From assembly GCA_005656395.1 (NCBI GenBank), contig SRSI01000050.1, forward strand, positions 3,472,001 to 3,536,000: DNA of 64,000 bases, given 5' to 3'. The notes below the pieces were generated by a model that was not told where the DNA came from, searched no databases, and was given only the letters and a program-made list of their open reading frames with translations. The stretch is from Strongyloides papillosus (lineage: Eukaryota > Nematoda > Chromadorea > Rhabditida > Strongyloididae). Below, one piece after another: positions 35,500 through 48,428 of this stretch (positions are counted from its first letter, which is position 1; each line of letters starts with the position of its first letter). A program made the translations under genes and the position numbers.

Positions 35500-38400
35500 T
35501 TATTTTTCCTTTTTAAAGACATTTTCAGCTATGGCCAAAAATTTGTCATAGGCCTCTGAATCCATATCATTAATTTCTTTCTTGTAATGCTCAAAAACGA
35601 CCATAAGAGCAAAGACAAATTGATTGAATCCCTGAATAGCAAGATACCTATGTTCCCTTAAACATTTCAATCTCGCAATCGGATCGAAATTCGGAAAATA
35701 GTTTATGGTGTCAATCAAATATATTATCAGTGCGAGAGCTCCAGTTCTTCCGATTCCTGCACTACAATGAATAGCTACATAATCATCAGTACGTAGACTG
35801 ATGATTCTCTTATAGAGTGAGTAGATACTCTTGTGTTCGGATGGGACACCTAAAAGAAGAGAATAAAAAAAGTATTCCTCATCATTTAAACTTACTTCTG
35901 TCAGGTCAACCTTGGTAATGAAGAATGGTGAAGTTCATTTTGCCAAGACCTTTTTTACTCATAAGATCATATGTTGTTTCGGCGATAGAGTTAGCATCCA
36001 CCTTTTTGAATTTTACTTTTGAAACTGTAAAATTTAGAGTTTCAAAAGCCTGGTCCTGTTCAGGGAAATAAGGAATCCATTTTTTTTCTGGACCAGTAGC
36101 TTCTTCAGGCTTGACTAAGATAACAATAACAGTTATTTTGTATCTTAGAATCATATCAAGCATATCGTCAATTGTATCAACAAGTGGGGCCTAAAGAAAT
36201 AAGTTTTAATGATATTAAATATAAAATCCTACCTGACACAAAATCATTTTTCTTGTCTTGTTATTTTTGGTTGTGTATTCAAACTTATTAGCATGAATGA
36301 AACTGTCTTTATCCGTATCGGGTTTTCCATTGACAGTTACCCTACTTGAGTCAAGACACTGAATATTCTTATACCGACACTTCTTAACATCTTTACCATT
36401 TTGAAAATTGTCGATTGCTTTCTGGAATCTCTGGCAACAATTAGGAAGTGTCTTCGGATCTATTCTTCCTAGATTATAAAAGACAGATTTGTATTCATAT
36501 ATTTTTCCCTTATCAACAATGTTGACAAAATTCAGGAACTCCTTTAATTCATCACTCATCTGTTCCTTGCGTTTCAAATAATCGTAGAAGTAGCTGTCAT
36601 AATTGGAGATGAAGTCAGTACGGCGTTGTGAGAAATCAACTAGAATTTTGTTATTGAAAAATGCTGTCACGAGAGCTTTTATGAGGTAAGCAAACTCGTA
36701 TGGTACCAAGTTTCCTCCGTAGCGTCGATTTCGGATATCCTTAATGACTTCCAAAGGGCAATTAACGTCATTATTAGACTTCAATGCATCGTATATACAC
36801 GCAAAATAGGTGAGCATGTATACACGAGCTCCAGTTCCCTGTGACGAGTGAATGAGTATGTTCTTCTTTGGAGCAACCTTTATAATTTCTTGGTAGATAC
36901 TGAAAAATTGAAGATCCGATTGAGGTATATCATTTTCTTTCCAATTAAAAGCATGAAATATTTTCAGATTTTTTGATTCATATCCTTTTCTTTCTAACAA
37001 CAACTGGTATCCTGTGACGGAGAGAACATTTACCTCGATCTTTTTGTAATGGGCAACAGTAATGTCTCCATATGCACGTTTGTCAGTTTTCCAATATAAA
37101 TCGTTTATAGCTTCATCGTTGTCTTCGGACCTTTTGTCGTAAATGATTGCAATTATCGTCGCAATATCCTCCTCATAAATCATTTGCCAGAAAGAAGATT
37201 GATTATGTATTGTTGGACCCTAAAATGATAAAATTATGTTATTCAATTTTTTAAACTTACATCAGAAAGGATATACCTTCTTTCCTCTGCATCAGTGTAT
37301 ACATAATGAGCTTGAATTTTCCTGGGCAGGTTTTTATGGCAGTTAACTAGCGTCTCATCAAAAAGATCACTAATTACAATGTCGACTTCATCATCCGTTT
37401 TCATAGCTTTAAGAAAAGTTGGAACTAACATTTTCATAGATAAGTACTTCTTGTCCTTTATAGCTCTGCAGTAATTATCAAATGATTGGCTTGTTAGATT
37501 ATTCCAGAAGATGTAGACACTAGGATACTTTTTCTTGTTTTTTAACATTTTAAGGAACGGACTCAATAATTTGGTGTATATAATTTTTAATGGTAAACAC
37601 AAGATGATTAAGATAATTAAGGTAACCACAACAACTAGCAAGGTGGCGTTTAAATTGCCAACTTTATCCGACAATTTTTGATACAAAGACTTTCTGGTTT
37701 CCTCCAATTCTTTGTTCAAGGACTTGTTGGTTTCATCTAGTTTTTTCTCCGCCTTCTTTTTTTCTTCCTGCATCTTTTTTTCTTTCTCCTTCATGGTTTT
37801 ATCAAAATTTTTTGTGCTTTCAATTATTTTCAACTCTGCAGTTTCATTTATCTTTCTAAATTTCTCCATAGTTTCTTCTTCTTTCATTTTTTCAATCAGA
37901 TCAAGTTTATCTAAATCAACAAATTCAGTTGTGGTTGTAATATTCCCATTTAGAGTCTTATAGAAACAGCTTATTGTTAGGTGAGGATCTTCTGCTCCGT
38001 TAAAAAATATATGTGAATCAGTCTTACTAGAAATTTCTTTTATACTATCAACATGAACCGAATTATTATAGTCTTTTTCAGTCACATTATATTTGAATTT
38101 GTTCAGGTATCCAATATTCAAATAAAATAGAGGACAGTTTGGATTTTTATAAGTCTCATTTTGAAAGTATTTTATGGTTCCTTCATTTATTATATGTTCC
38201 TTTAAGGAAGGAGCGAAGTAGTATTTCTTTGAAATATTATTATAAGTTTCTTCAGATGGAATATTATATATCAATTCTATTATATCATATCCATTTATAG
38301 TAAAATTGGATGATATTAAAGTATCGGAACCTTCAATAACTTTAGCTCCTCGCTCACGATATTTCATTTTTTTCAAAATTATTTTTTCTCCCTGATAATA

Positions 38401-39183
38401 TTTTAAATTTCCTTTCATATCAAGCACTACATCAATGGTTTTTTCATCTGTTTTTACTATATATATATCGTCGGTTTGTGGTGAATCGGGTGTAGGTTCA
38501 TGTTTTAACAACTTAATTTTTGGCTCTTTCCCAAATATCTTAATTATCCCACACGGCTCTTTTTTCATTTCATCGTCATCAGGTTTCACAAAATAATATA
38601 ACATTTGATTAACATAAAGATCTGGTACAATCTCAGGATTCGGAATTCTTGAATAGCCACCTTCCTTCTTACTACCAAAAATAATGATTTTATTAGCTGT
38701 TGTACTGCACTTCTGATGTTTATCTGAAACATCTTTAGTTCTTTGTTCTCGTTTAAGAAAGCCCTCAACGTTAGTCGCATTTTCCCACATAACTTTATAA
38801 ATCCATTGTTCTTTTATTTCAGGACCTTGGACATTTTCAATATAAATTTTACCACAAGTAATAAGTGCCTGATTATTTGATTGTCTTAGCAGAGGTACCC
38901 ATGCAAACTTATTTAAAGGATTACTATATATACTTTTTTCTTGAAAAATATCAACATTAGGAACAAACGAATCATTAGGAGTTTTATGATTGTATTTAGC
39001 ATTCGGACACTTTACATGTACCGTATCAGAATTTGTTGTTACATTTAAATTAAACGGAAAAGTAGTATTGGTTATATCCCTAAGAATGTAAGGAAAATAT
39101 TTCTGTTGATCCTGTCCTTGAAGCTGTGTTGGAAGTGACATCAAAGTCAGAGCAGCACCCAACCAATATAACTTTAAAAACAT
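35500..39183 (-). CDS. Receptor-like tyrosine phosphatase, tandem copy A (in-frame TGA in WPD loop)
   Basis: Four exons: 39183-37261, 37219-36233, 36190-35896 and 35849-35500, with introns of 41, 42 and 46 bp; 1184 codons plus stop. Signal peptide (MFLKLYWLGAALTLMS), an ectodomain with many N-glycosylation sequons and six conserved Cys, a Lys/Glu coiled coil (about 440-505), one transmembrane helix (about 510-532) and two PTP domains. D1 (YILSD/GPTIHNQSSFW...) has HSSQGTGARV in place of HCSAGxGRTG and WKEND for the WPD loop, so it should be inactive. D2 has NRY-, Q-loop- and HCSAGIGRTG-like motifs (35740-35769), but its WPD Trp codon is TGA (35908-35906). It is either a young pseudogene, a truncated protein lacking most of D2's active site, or rescued by alternative splicing. 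Confidence 0.8.
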
Positions 39184-40107
39184 TGTAGGTGATTTGTGTA
39201 AAAAATCGACTCATTAAATCATATCTTTTTACATACAAAATATGAATATACCTCTATATTATTTTTAAATTTCCATTAGAATTAACAAAAATATTACCAT
39301 CGATAAAATTTAATTCAATTTTACATTCAAACCAATGAAATCCATGTATCGACATGATTTTGTATATTTTTTCAATATTTTCTATATATATTTTTTATAA
39401 GATCTATCACTACTCTTTGGTCTATAGGTTGACCAATTATTGATCAATTCAATATGAGTATATTTCTGGTATACTTTGACTTCTACAGTTTTAAATGAGA
39501 TATAACTAACCTTGTTTTATTAACTGTTAATTTGAAAAAAGTTATTCTCTGAACAATACTATACAAAAAAGATCAAAAAAGTGTGTTTTTAAGAGATAGC
39601 ATGTCCTATTCTGGCTACAAATGTTTGAAAAAGATTTAATCGCTCTAGGAAAGAAAAAAAAAGAGAATTTTTTTGGTAATATATTCATAAAAATTAGTTA
39701 AGATCAAAGAAGGGATATGGAGAAGGCAAAATATTATTTCTTATTTTTTTATTATAGATAATTTGTAATTTACGTGTTTAATATTGTTTCATTCCAATAA
39801 AAGTTCTGAATTATATGATCGAAGAGTTATTTTTCATTCTGGAAATCAGATACTAATTATTTTAAATATTAATGTGTAATCTCTATTGAATATTATTATG
39901 ATTTGATAAGTATATGTAGTAACAAGCATAGAAAGTTCTACTGACATTAATAGAATCTCGTTTAAGAAAAATATTCAAGAACAATCTTATCATATTAAAA
40001 AAATAATAGAAAAATGAACTTTAAATAATAATTTATCTATGAAATGACTTATATATGATATTTAATATAAGAAATTTAATAATTTTACAATACGGGTATT
40101 ACACAAT
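39184..40107. other. Spacer between the tandem phosphatase genes
   Basis: AT-rich, noncoding. Its part next to copy B (about 39905-40107) resembles the downstream flank of copy A (about 35300-35499), so the duplicated unit of roughly 4.6 kb includes the 3' flank. Confidence 0.6.
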
Positions 40108-43100
40108 TTATTTATTTTGTTTATCTTGAAGTGCTTTCTCCTTGTCAAAAAGTTCATAAGCCATTTTTGAAAATCTTTCATAGGCACCCTCATCCATAGC
40201 ATTAATTTGTTTACTATAATGTCCATAAACGAACATAAGAGCATACACAAATTGATTGTAACTCTGAACAGCAAGATATCTATGATCCCTTAGACACTTC
40301 AATCTCGCAATCGGATCAAAGGTGGGGAAGAAGTTGATAGTATCAATTAAATACATTATGAGTGCGAGGGTTCCGGTTCTTCCGACTCCTGAACTACAAT
40401 GTATTGCTATATAGTCATCAGTACGTAAACTGATGATTCTACTATATAGCTCGCGGACATGTCTGTTTTCAGATGGGATACCTAAATGAAGAGAATTAAT
40501 AAAAACATTATTCATAGCTTAAACTTACTCTTATCAGGCCATCCTTGGTAATGGATAATGGTGAAGTTCATTATACCAAGACCCTTTTTACTCTTAAGAT
40601 GACACTCTGTTTCAGTAATCAAGTTCTCATCCAACTCTTTGAACTTTAATCTTGAAACTGCGAAATTTTGAGTTTCAAAAGTGTGATGGCGTTCAGGGAA
40701 GTAGGGAACCCATTTTTTTTCTGGAACATTAGTTTCGTCAGGCTTCATTAAGATAACAACAACAGTTACTTTGTACCTTAGGATCATATCCAGCATGTCA
40801 TCAACTGTATCATCAAGTGGTGACTAAAAAAAAGTAAGTATTAATGATATTAATGTTATAACCCTACCTGACATAAAATCATTTTCCTTGTTTTGTTGTT
40901 GATAGTGGTGTATTCAAACTTATTAGCATGAATGAAACTGTCCTTGTCAGTTCCAGGTTTTCCATTAACAGTGACTGCACTTACGTCAAGACATTGAACA
41001 TCCTTATAGCGGCACTTCTTAACATCTTTACCATTCTGGAAATTGTCAACTGCTTTCTGGAACCTCTTGCAGTGATTAGGAAGTATTTTTGGATCTATTC
41101 TTCCTAGCTTATAAAAGAATGTTTTATATTCGTATATTCTTCCTACGTCAACAATATTTACGAAATTCAAGAATTCCTTTACTTCATCGTCCATCTGGTC
41201 CTTGCGTTTTAAATAGTCGTAAAAGTAATTTTCATAACTGGAGATGAAATCAGTACGGCGTTGTGAAAAATCAATTAGGATCTTGTTATTGAAAAATGCA
41301 GTCACGAGAGCTTTAACGATATAAGCAAACTCGTATGGCACTAAGTTTCCTCCTTGACGTCGTTCACGGATCCCCTTGACAACTTTCATAGGACAATCAA
41401 TGTTATTATCAGATTTCATTGCATCGTATGTACATAGAAAATAGGTAAGCATGTATACACGAGCTCCAGTTCCTCGTGACGAGTGAATAAGTATATTCTT
41501 CTTTGGAGCATCCTTGATAATTTCTTGGTATATACTGACAAATTGAAGATCCGAATGAGGTATTTCATTGCCTTTCCAGTTGTAAACATGATATATTTCC
41601 AAACTTTTTGATTCACCTCCTTTTTTTTCCAATAATAACTTATATCCTGAGACAGAGAGAACATTTACTTTAATCTTATTCAAACAAGTTACATCAATGT
41701 CTTCATATGTACATTTCTCATTTTTCCAATACAGATCCTTTAAAGCTTCATCACTGTTTTCAGAGTCCTTGTTATAAATAATGGCAACAATTGTTCCAAT
41801 ATCCTCCTCATAAATCATTTGCCAGAAAGAAACATGATTATGTATTGTTGGACCCTAAAATGATAAAATTATGTTATGCAATTTTTTAAACTTACATCAG
41901 AAAGGATATATCTTCTTTTCTCTGTGTCAGTGTAAACATAGTGAGCTTGGATTTTAACCGACATATTATTATAACACCTAACTAGATACAAATCAAAAAC
42001 ATCATTAAAGTCAACATCGATTTCCTCATCTCCTTCTATTGTTTTGAGAACTTTTAGATTTAGAACTTTATTAGATAAGTACTTTGGATCCTTTATAATA
42101 CTGCAATAGTTTTCAAACGGCTGTCTTGTTAAATTATTCCAGAAGGCATAAACATTAGGGTGTTTTTTCTTGTTTTTTAACATCTTAACTAACGGACCCA
42201 TCCATTTTTTGTTGATGATTACTAATAAAACAGCCAAAATAATTAAGATAATGAGGATGATTCCAACAATTAACAAGAGAGCACTAGTCTTTCCAACTTT
42301 TTCCGATAATTTTTGATACCAAGACTTATTTTTTTCTTCCAGCATTTTTTTTATTTCGTCTTTCTCTTTCTGGTTTTTTTTACTTTCCTCCTCTCGTTCT
42401 TTCTCTAATTTTTTTTTATTTGCTTCCTCTTTCGCTTTTTGATTTGCTTCGTTTCTTCTTGCTTCATCCAACACTTTGTCTTTTTCCATTTTTGCTATCC
42501 AAGCTTTTTTATCCAAATCAACAAATTCAGTTGTGGTTGTAATGCTCCCATCTAGAGTTTTATAGAAACAGCTTATTGTTAGGTGGGGGTCTTCTGTTCC
42601 ATTAAAAAATATATGTGATTCAGTCTTACTGGAAATTTCTTTTATACTATCAACAGGAACCGTATTATTATAATCTCTTTCAGTCACATTATATTTGAAT
42701 TTGTAGAGGTAGCCAATATTCAAATAAAATAGAGGACAGTTTGGACTTCTAGACGTCTCGTTTTTAAAGTACTTTACAGTTTTTTCATTTATTTTATGGT
42801 CGTTTGAGGAAGGTGCAAAATAAATTTTTCGGGTTATTAAAGTTAAACTTCCTTTATACGGACAATTGTACGTCAATTCCACTAAATCGAAACCTTTAAT
42901 ACTAAACTCTGAAGTTATTGATGTTTTAGTTTCTTCAATGACTTCAGGTCCATTTTTAAGATATCTCATTTTCTTCAGATATATTTCTTCACCACGGAAA
43001 TAATTTGTATCTCCTTGCGCATTAAGTATTACCTTAATAATTTCTTCCTTTCCATTTACATTTATAACAGTAATATTATCTTTTATTTTTGGTTGAGGAG

Positions 43101-43794
43101 GATTGTAATCCGTTAAAATAATTTCTGGGCAATCGTGATATATCTTTACTGTTGCACAGGACTCTTGAATCAAACTAACATCGTTTGCTTTAGGCTTTTT
43201 AAAATAATAAAAAATTTGATTTACATAGGAATTGTCGATATTTGCGTAATTAACAGGCACTATCATATTGTTTTCTTTCTTCTTAGTCAAAATTAAGGGA
43301 TCTTCTTGACCATTATTACATTGAGTGAATGTTCTTTCGAGTTCAATCTTTGTATGTTTTAGTTCTGTACTGTTGTAGAGGGATGAGGGTTTTTCCCACA
43401 TAACATTATAGCTCCAAACTTTTACGTCGTAATGTGTACCATCAGTTTTGCGAGTAAGTTGTCCACAAATAAAATGTGTTGAGTTAGATAATCCTCTTAA
43501 AAGTGTTGTCCAAATCAATGTTCTACTTTGTAATATTAATCCCTCTATCTTTGATTTTTCTATTTTGCTTTCTGGTCTAAAAAAATCAGAGTCCTCATTG
43601 TGTTTGTAATCTAAATATGGACATTTCACGAGAAGAATATCATAAGTGGTTGCTGTTTTTAAATCAACCGGAAATGTTGTATTGATGATATTTTCTGGAA
43701 CATTAGGACTGAAACTCTGATAACCTATTACTTGAGATTGTATTAGAATTGGCATCCAAGCCAAAGCAGCACCCAACAATAGATTTAAAAACAT
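40108..43794 (-). CDS. Receptor-like tyrosine phosphatase, tandem copy B
   Basis: Exons 43794-41896, 41854-40868, 40823-40529 and 40481-40108, with introns of 41, 44 and 47 bp. 1184 residues, exactly the codon count of copy A, with the same intron phases. Signal peptide, glycosylated ectodomain (the six Cys of copy A plus two more), a Lys/Glu coiled coil, a transmembrane helix (LLLIVGIILIILIILAVLLVII) and two intracellular PTP domains. D1 carries HSSRGTGARV (41456-41485) instead of the CX5R signature and should not hydrolyse phosphotyrosine. D2 has CRYKDVQCLD (NRY-like), HYQGWPDKS, IHCSSGVGRTG (40372-40401) and a Q-loop region, so it looks active. No other family name can be assigned to the ectodomain. 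Confidence 0.88.
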
Positions 43795-44637
43795 TGTTGA
43801 TGATTTGTGAAAAAAATTTACTCATTATATCATAATTTCTTTCATATAAAATTTGAATATTACACTTAATTATTTTCAAATTTTCAGTAAAATTATCGAA
43901 AATATTATTATTGATAAAATTTTATTCAATTTTGTATTCAAGAATTTTTAATTTATAAGTAATAATGTTGTAATACAACGACAAAATATGAATGAAAGAA
44001 GAAATATAACTCTAATGCAGTTAAAATATCGATGATTTTTCACACCTGTTAAATTCAAATTGGCCAATATTAATTTTTGTAAAATTCTAATTTTTATAGA
44101 TATTTTAAAAGTGTAAAAATGTTTTATGAGTTGGAAGTATCATTTAAACATTCTTCGAGACTGTTAAATTTATTTATGACAACAATAATTACTTGAAAAG
44201 ATTCAAAAGTTTTATATAAATTTGGACAAAAAAGTAGTTACAAATCAAAATTCTTTACATAATGTTGAAATTAATAACAGGTTTCTCAGTGCCTCTATAA
44301 ATCAACAAGTCTTCGTATCGTTAGGATTTCTATTATTTGTAGTAGTTTCCGAATTCCATAAAAGTCCAACTTAAAATAATTAAGGACTTCTAACTCTAAA
44401 TTTCATCAAAATACTTTTGCTTTAAATTACCAATATTCATAAATTTTTTCAAAACGCTCTAACAAAAAAGTCCTCACATATTTGTAATATTTAATAACTT
44501 TATAATAAGCAACGATACTAAAAATTAATATGCTATAATATAATGTCTGTGTTTTCATGAATAAAAAAATATATATTTATATTATATATTAATATTCCGA
44601 GATCAAATAATGAAGTTTACCATCCCATTTAAACTTG
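43795..44637. other. Intergenic region upstream of phosphatase copy B
   Basis: AT-rich, no coding content. It should hold the copy B promoter and the 3' UTR of unc-119. No further motif recognised. Confidence 0.5.
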
Positions 44638-45366
44638 TTAAAAATTTCCATCATAAGCATAATCAGCCTTATTATGCATAATCAATTGATTATCAACAAA
44701 ATAAAAGGAATCGCTTCTTGTTTCGTATGGATTAGCAATCATTTCCTCTATCAGTTGATCAGATAATTTAGGAAAATGATAAATATGTTCACATGTATTT
44801 TTACTATTCGGTATACAGAAACCAAAATCAAAATCGAATGATTTTAGTAATTTATCTTTGAAGTAGTGTCTCTCAATCATACGGAAATTTTTTACTGGTT
44901 TGTCACCAACGGTAAATTCTATTGTTGCTCCAACACGTTTAAGAACAAGAAAATTTGGTGAGAATTGATATCTTACAAATCTTGAAGAAGTCCTTGATGT
45001 CACTTCGTCTTCAACTGTTTTTGTTATTTCGGGGTTTTGATCTGTCCTTACATCGTTATCATCATCATCCTCTTCTGATGACTGTAATATTTCGTCATCG
45101 GATGGTTTAGCTATCTCAAAAAGCACCTGATCGGTATCCATATCTCTTATTTTAAATTTCGTAAATTCTATGTCATACTTATTATCCTGTGAATCACAGA
45201 GATAATCTGATGTTATACTTTGCAAAGATAAGACATCTTCAGCCGTTATAACATCTTTCATTCTTAATTCTTCTTCTAGAATGGTTTGAGATATAGGGTA
45301 ATTACTGTCTTTGGGTGTTGAGGATTTACCTAAGCTATCAATTGCAGTATTTGTTGACTTTTCCAT
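44638..45366 (-). CDS. unc-119: UNC-119 lipid-binding trafficking chaperone
   Basis: Binds myristoylated N-termini of G-alpha and ciliary cargo and delivers them with ARL3/ARL-13-type GTPases (known family role). 242 residues, one exon. It is recognised by the near-invariant blocks [86 protein letters not shown] and [20 protein letters not shown]. An Asp/Glu-rich insert (about 88-128) is about twice as long as the loop in vertebrate UNC119. The N-terminal 37 residues are Ser/Thr-rich and likely disordered. Confidence 0.97.
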   Translation of the reverse strand: MEKSTNTAIDSLGKSSTPKDSNYPISQTILEEELRMKDVITAEDVLSLQSITSDYLCDSQDNKYDIEFTKFKIRDMDTDQVLFEIAKPSDDEILQSSEEDDDDNDVRTDQNPEITKTVEDEVTSRTSSRFVRYQFSPNFLVLKRVGATIEFTVGDKPVKNFRMIERHYFKDKLLKSFDFDFGFCIPNSKNTCEHIYHFPKLSDQLIEEMIANPYETRSDSFYFVDNQLIMHNKADYAYDGNF

Positions 45367-46784
45367 AATGTAGAAAGTTTATACCTCTAAATGATAAATA
45401 ATTAATTATTTATATAATACCATAGAATTAAAGGTTAATAATACACACAATTAAAAGAATATTTTTTTTAAAAAATAATAATTAATTATAATAACAATCT
45501 GTTTGCATAAAAGTGAAAAATAAAGATAAATTAAGTGTAAATTTTAAATGTTAATACTAAAAAATTTCTATATAAACAAGTACATTATAATTCATTTTCC
45601 ATAGTCAACAAAGGATACAAAAACATATACCTATACTTATAGTCAGTAAATAACACAAACTTTTATTTAAAAAGGTTCTATAAATAAAGACACAGACAAG
45701 TAAATTTTTTCAATTTCAATAACATTCACCCTCTTACTAAAAATTTCCATAGCAACATGGATCGGGTATACTACACTATTTCATATATTATATTATAGAT
45801 GACGTTGTCACCTTATTATGTTATTAAATACTTTTATTTTTTACTATGAATATAAGTATATTTATTGCAGATATGTAACTGATTAAAGATTTATACTTAT
45901 CTTTTTATTACTAAAAAATATATTTACTGGGATTTCTTTTTTTACTTTTAAAAACGGGATAATTTTGAAATGTAAAGTTAGGAAATTATGTAGAAAGTAA
46001 GGAATAAAATAAAAAATAATATTGATAAGAGTTTAAATTTATTTGAGAATTAACACAAATTAACAATATGAAATGCTTAATAATAGAGGTCAACAGTTTT
46101 AGAAAGTAAACAATTATTGGTATGGGGCCTATACTCCAAAATAAAAAAATTTTGGATGACCCCCTTTCATCTGTCTGTACAGAGAAAATGTGACACTCCG
46201 TTTTTTTACCAAAGTTTATTATCCTAAAATGATAATGTATTGGAGGAATGAAAAATGACGTGTGATTAAATTGATAACTTCTGTAATCTCAAAAAAAATT
46301 GTATCAATATTTCGAATGAATGCATTAAAAAAATGATATTTGTTTAAAATGATAACTTCTGTATTCTAAAAAAAAATTGTCTCAATATTTCGAAATGAAT
46401 GCATTATAAATTACCCTCCCCCTAACATTGAAACTGAAGGCAAAAAAAGTTCATTAGGTTTCGTAACCTTCCAAAAGAAGTCTCCTTTGATATACCTATC
46501 ACAGGTAATAGAAATTCGAACTTTAAAATTATTATATAATCACCATCAACAGTGTATAATTAATTAATATGTCAAAAAAAGTAATATGCCTTTTACAATC
46601 ACCATCAATTCTAATTTTCAAGGTCAACCTCTACAAATAGAAAAGGCAAATTAAATTATAATAAATAGCTATTCTCATTGATAACATATCTTTTTTAAGT
46701 AAAAACCTTATTCTTCTTTAATAAACACTAAAACATTGATAAAAAAGTATATATAAATAAGTCGTTTCTTTTTAGGTTTTTATA
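45367..46784. other. Intergenic region, divergent promoters of unc-119 and ALDH7A1
   Basis: AT-rich, no coding content. It contains the tandem duplication listed separately and a more GC-rich patch at about 46120-46195 of unknown origin. Confidence 0.5.
46262..46410. repeat. Imperfect 78-79-bp tandem duplication
   Basis: Two copies, each starting near GATAACTTCTGTA (46273 and 46351) and ending ATGAATGCATTA. They differ at several positions. Confidence 0.7.
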
Positions 46785-48428
46785 ATGTTAAGACATATCA
46801 TCAATAGTCAAAGACACATATCATTGTTACAAAAAAGAATGGCTTCTCTTATAACTAAACCAGAGTATAGCTTTTTAAAAAATCTAGGACTTAAAGAAGA
46901 GAATTATGGGGTTTTTAATGGTATGTTAATATTTAATATTCTTATGCTTTACAATTTATCATTTTAAGGGAAATGGTTTGGTAATGGAAGTCTTATTGAA
47001 TCACTATCACCAGCCACAAATGAAGTTATAGCCAAAGTTTATAATGGTACACCAGAAGATTACAATAAAACAGTCACAGCTTGTGAGGATGCATATCAAG
47101 AATGGGCTGATATTCCAGCTCCAAAAAGAGGTGAAATTGTTAGACAAATTGGTGATGAATTAAGGGGAAGTATCAATGATCTTGGAAAATTGATTGCTCT
47201 CGAAATGGGAAAAATCCTACCTGAAGGTGTTGGTGAGGTCCAAGAGTACGTTGATATCTGTGACTTTGCTGTCGGTTTATCAAGAATGTTTTCAGGAAAA
47301 ATAATACCATCAGAAAGAGCTGAACATGAACTCCATGAAAGATGGAATCCACTTGGGGTTGTTGGTGTTATCTCAGCTTTTAACTTCCCATGCGCTGTAT
47401 ATGGATGGAATAATGCTTTAGCATTAGTTTGTGGTAACTCAGTCCTCTGGAAACCAGCTCCATCAACACCACTAACAGCTATTGCTGTAACTAAACTTAT
47501 TGAAAAAGTTTTAATTAGAAATAATATCAATCCAGCTCTATGCTCACTTATATGTGGTGAAGCTGATGTCGGTCAATCTCTCACAAAAGATGATAAAGTT
47601 AAATTAGTTAGTTTCACAGGATCAACAGAAGTTGGTAGAGTTGTTGGTAGTCAAGTTCAACACAGATTCGGTAAAGTTTTATTAGAATTAGGAGGAAACA
47701 ATGCTATAATAGTTATGGATGATGCAGATCTTGAATTAGTTATACCTGCTACAGTTTTCGCTGCAGTCGGTACAGCTGGACAAAGATGTACAACAACCAG
47801 AAGACTTATTGTTCATGAAAAGGTTTACGATGAAGTTATAAATAAAATCAAAAAAGCATATGAACAACTTGAAGCAAGAGTTGGTGACCCAACAGATTCT
47901 AATACATTAATTGGACCACTCCACAACAAAGAAGCTGTCCTAAAATTCAAGTCATCAATAGCTGAAGCTATAGCGTCAGGAGGTAAAGTAGAATATGGTG
48001 GTAAAGTTCTTGAGAATCGTCCTGGTAATTTCGTAACACCAACAATAATATCAAATCTTAAACCAGATACACCAGTTGTCATGAAAGAGACATTCGCCCC
48101 AATACTTTATGTTCTCAAAACATCCTCATTTGAGGAAGCTGTTAAAATAAATAACATGGCTAAACAAGGTCTATCAAGTAGTATTTTCACTAAAGATACA
48201 GGAAAAATATTCAAATGGTTTGGACCAAAAGGATCAGATTGTGGTATAGTTAATGTTAACATCCCAACATCTGGTGCTGAGATTGGTGGAGCTTTTGGTG
48301 GGGAGAAAGAAACTGGCGGTGGTCGTGAATCAGGATCTGATTCATGGAAACAATACATGAGAAGATCTACCTGTACCATTAATTTTGGTAAGAGTCTTCC
48401 ACTTGCACAGGGAATTAAATTTGAATAG
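46785..48428 (+). CDS. ALDH7A1: Alpha-aminoadipic semialdehyde dehydrogenase (ALDH7A1/antiquitin)
   Basis: NAD-dependent aldehyde dehydrogenase of lysine catabolism. Exon 1 is 46785-46920, the intron is 46921-46968 (48 bp) and exon 2 is 46969-48428; 531 residues. ALDH7 signatures include [45 protein letters not shown], the catalytic Glu in LLELGGNNA (about 285), the catalytic Cys in [12 protein letters not shown] (about 319) and the C-terminal [20 protein letters not shown]. The N-terminus [18 protein letters not shown] resembles a mitochondrial presequence. A second Met (residue 19, [13 protein letters not shown]) matches the cytosolic start of antiquitin, so two compartments may be served by one mRNA. 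Confidence 0.97.
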
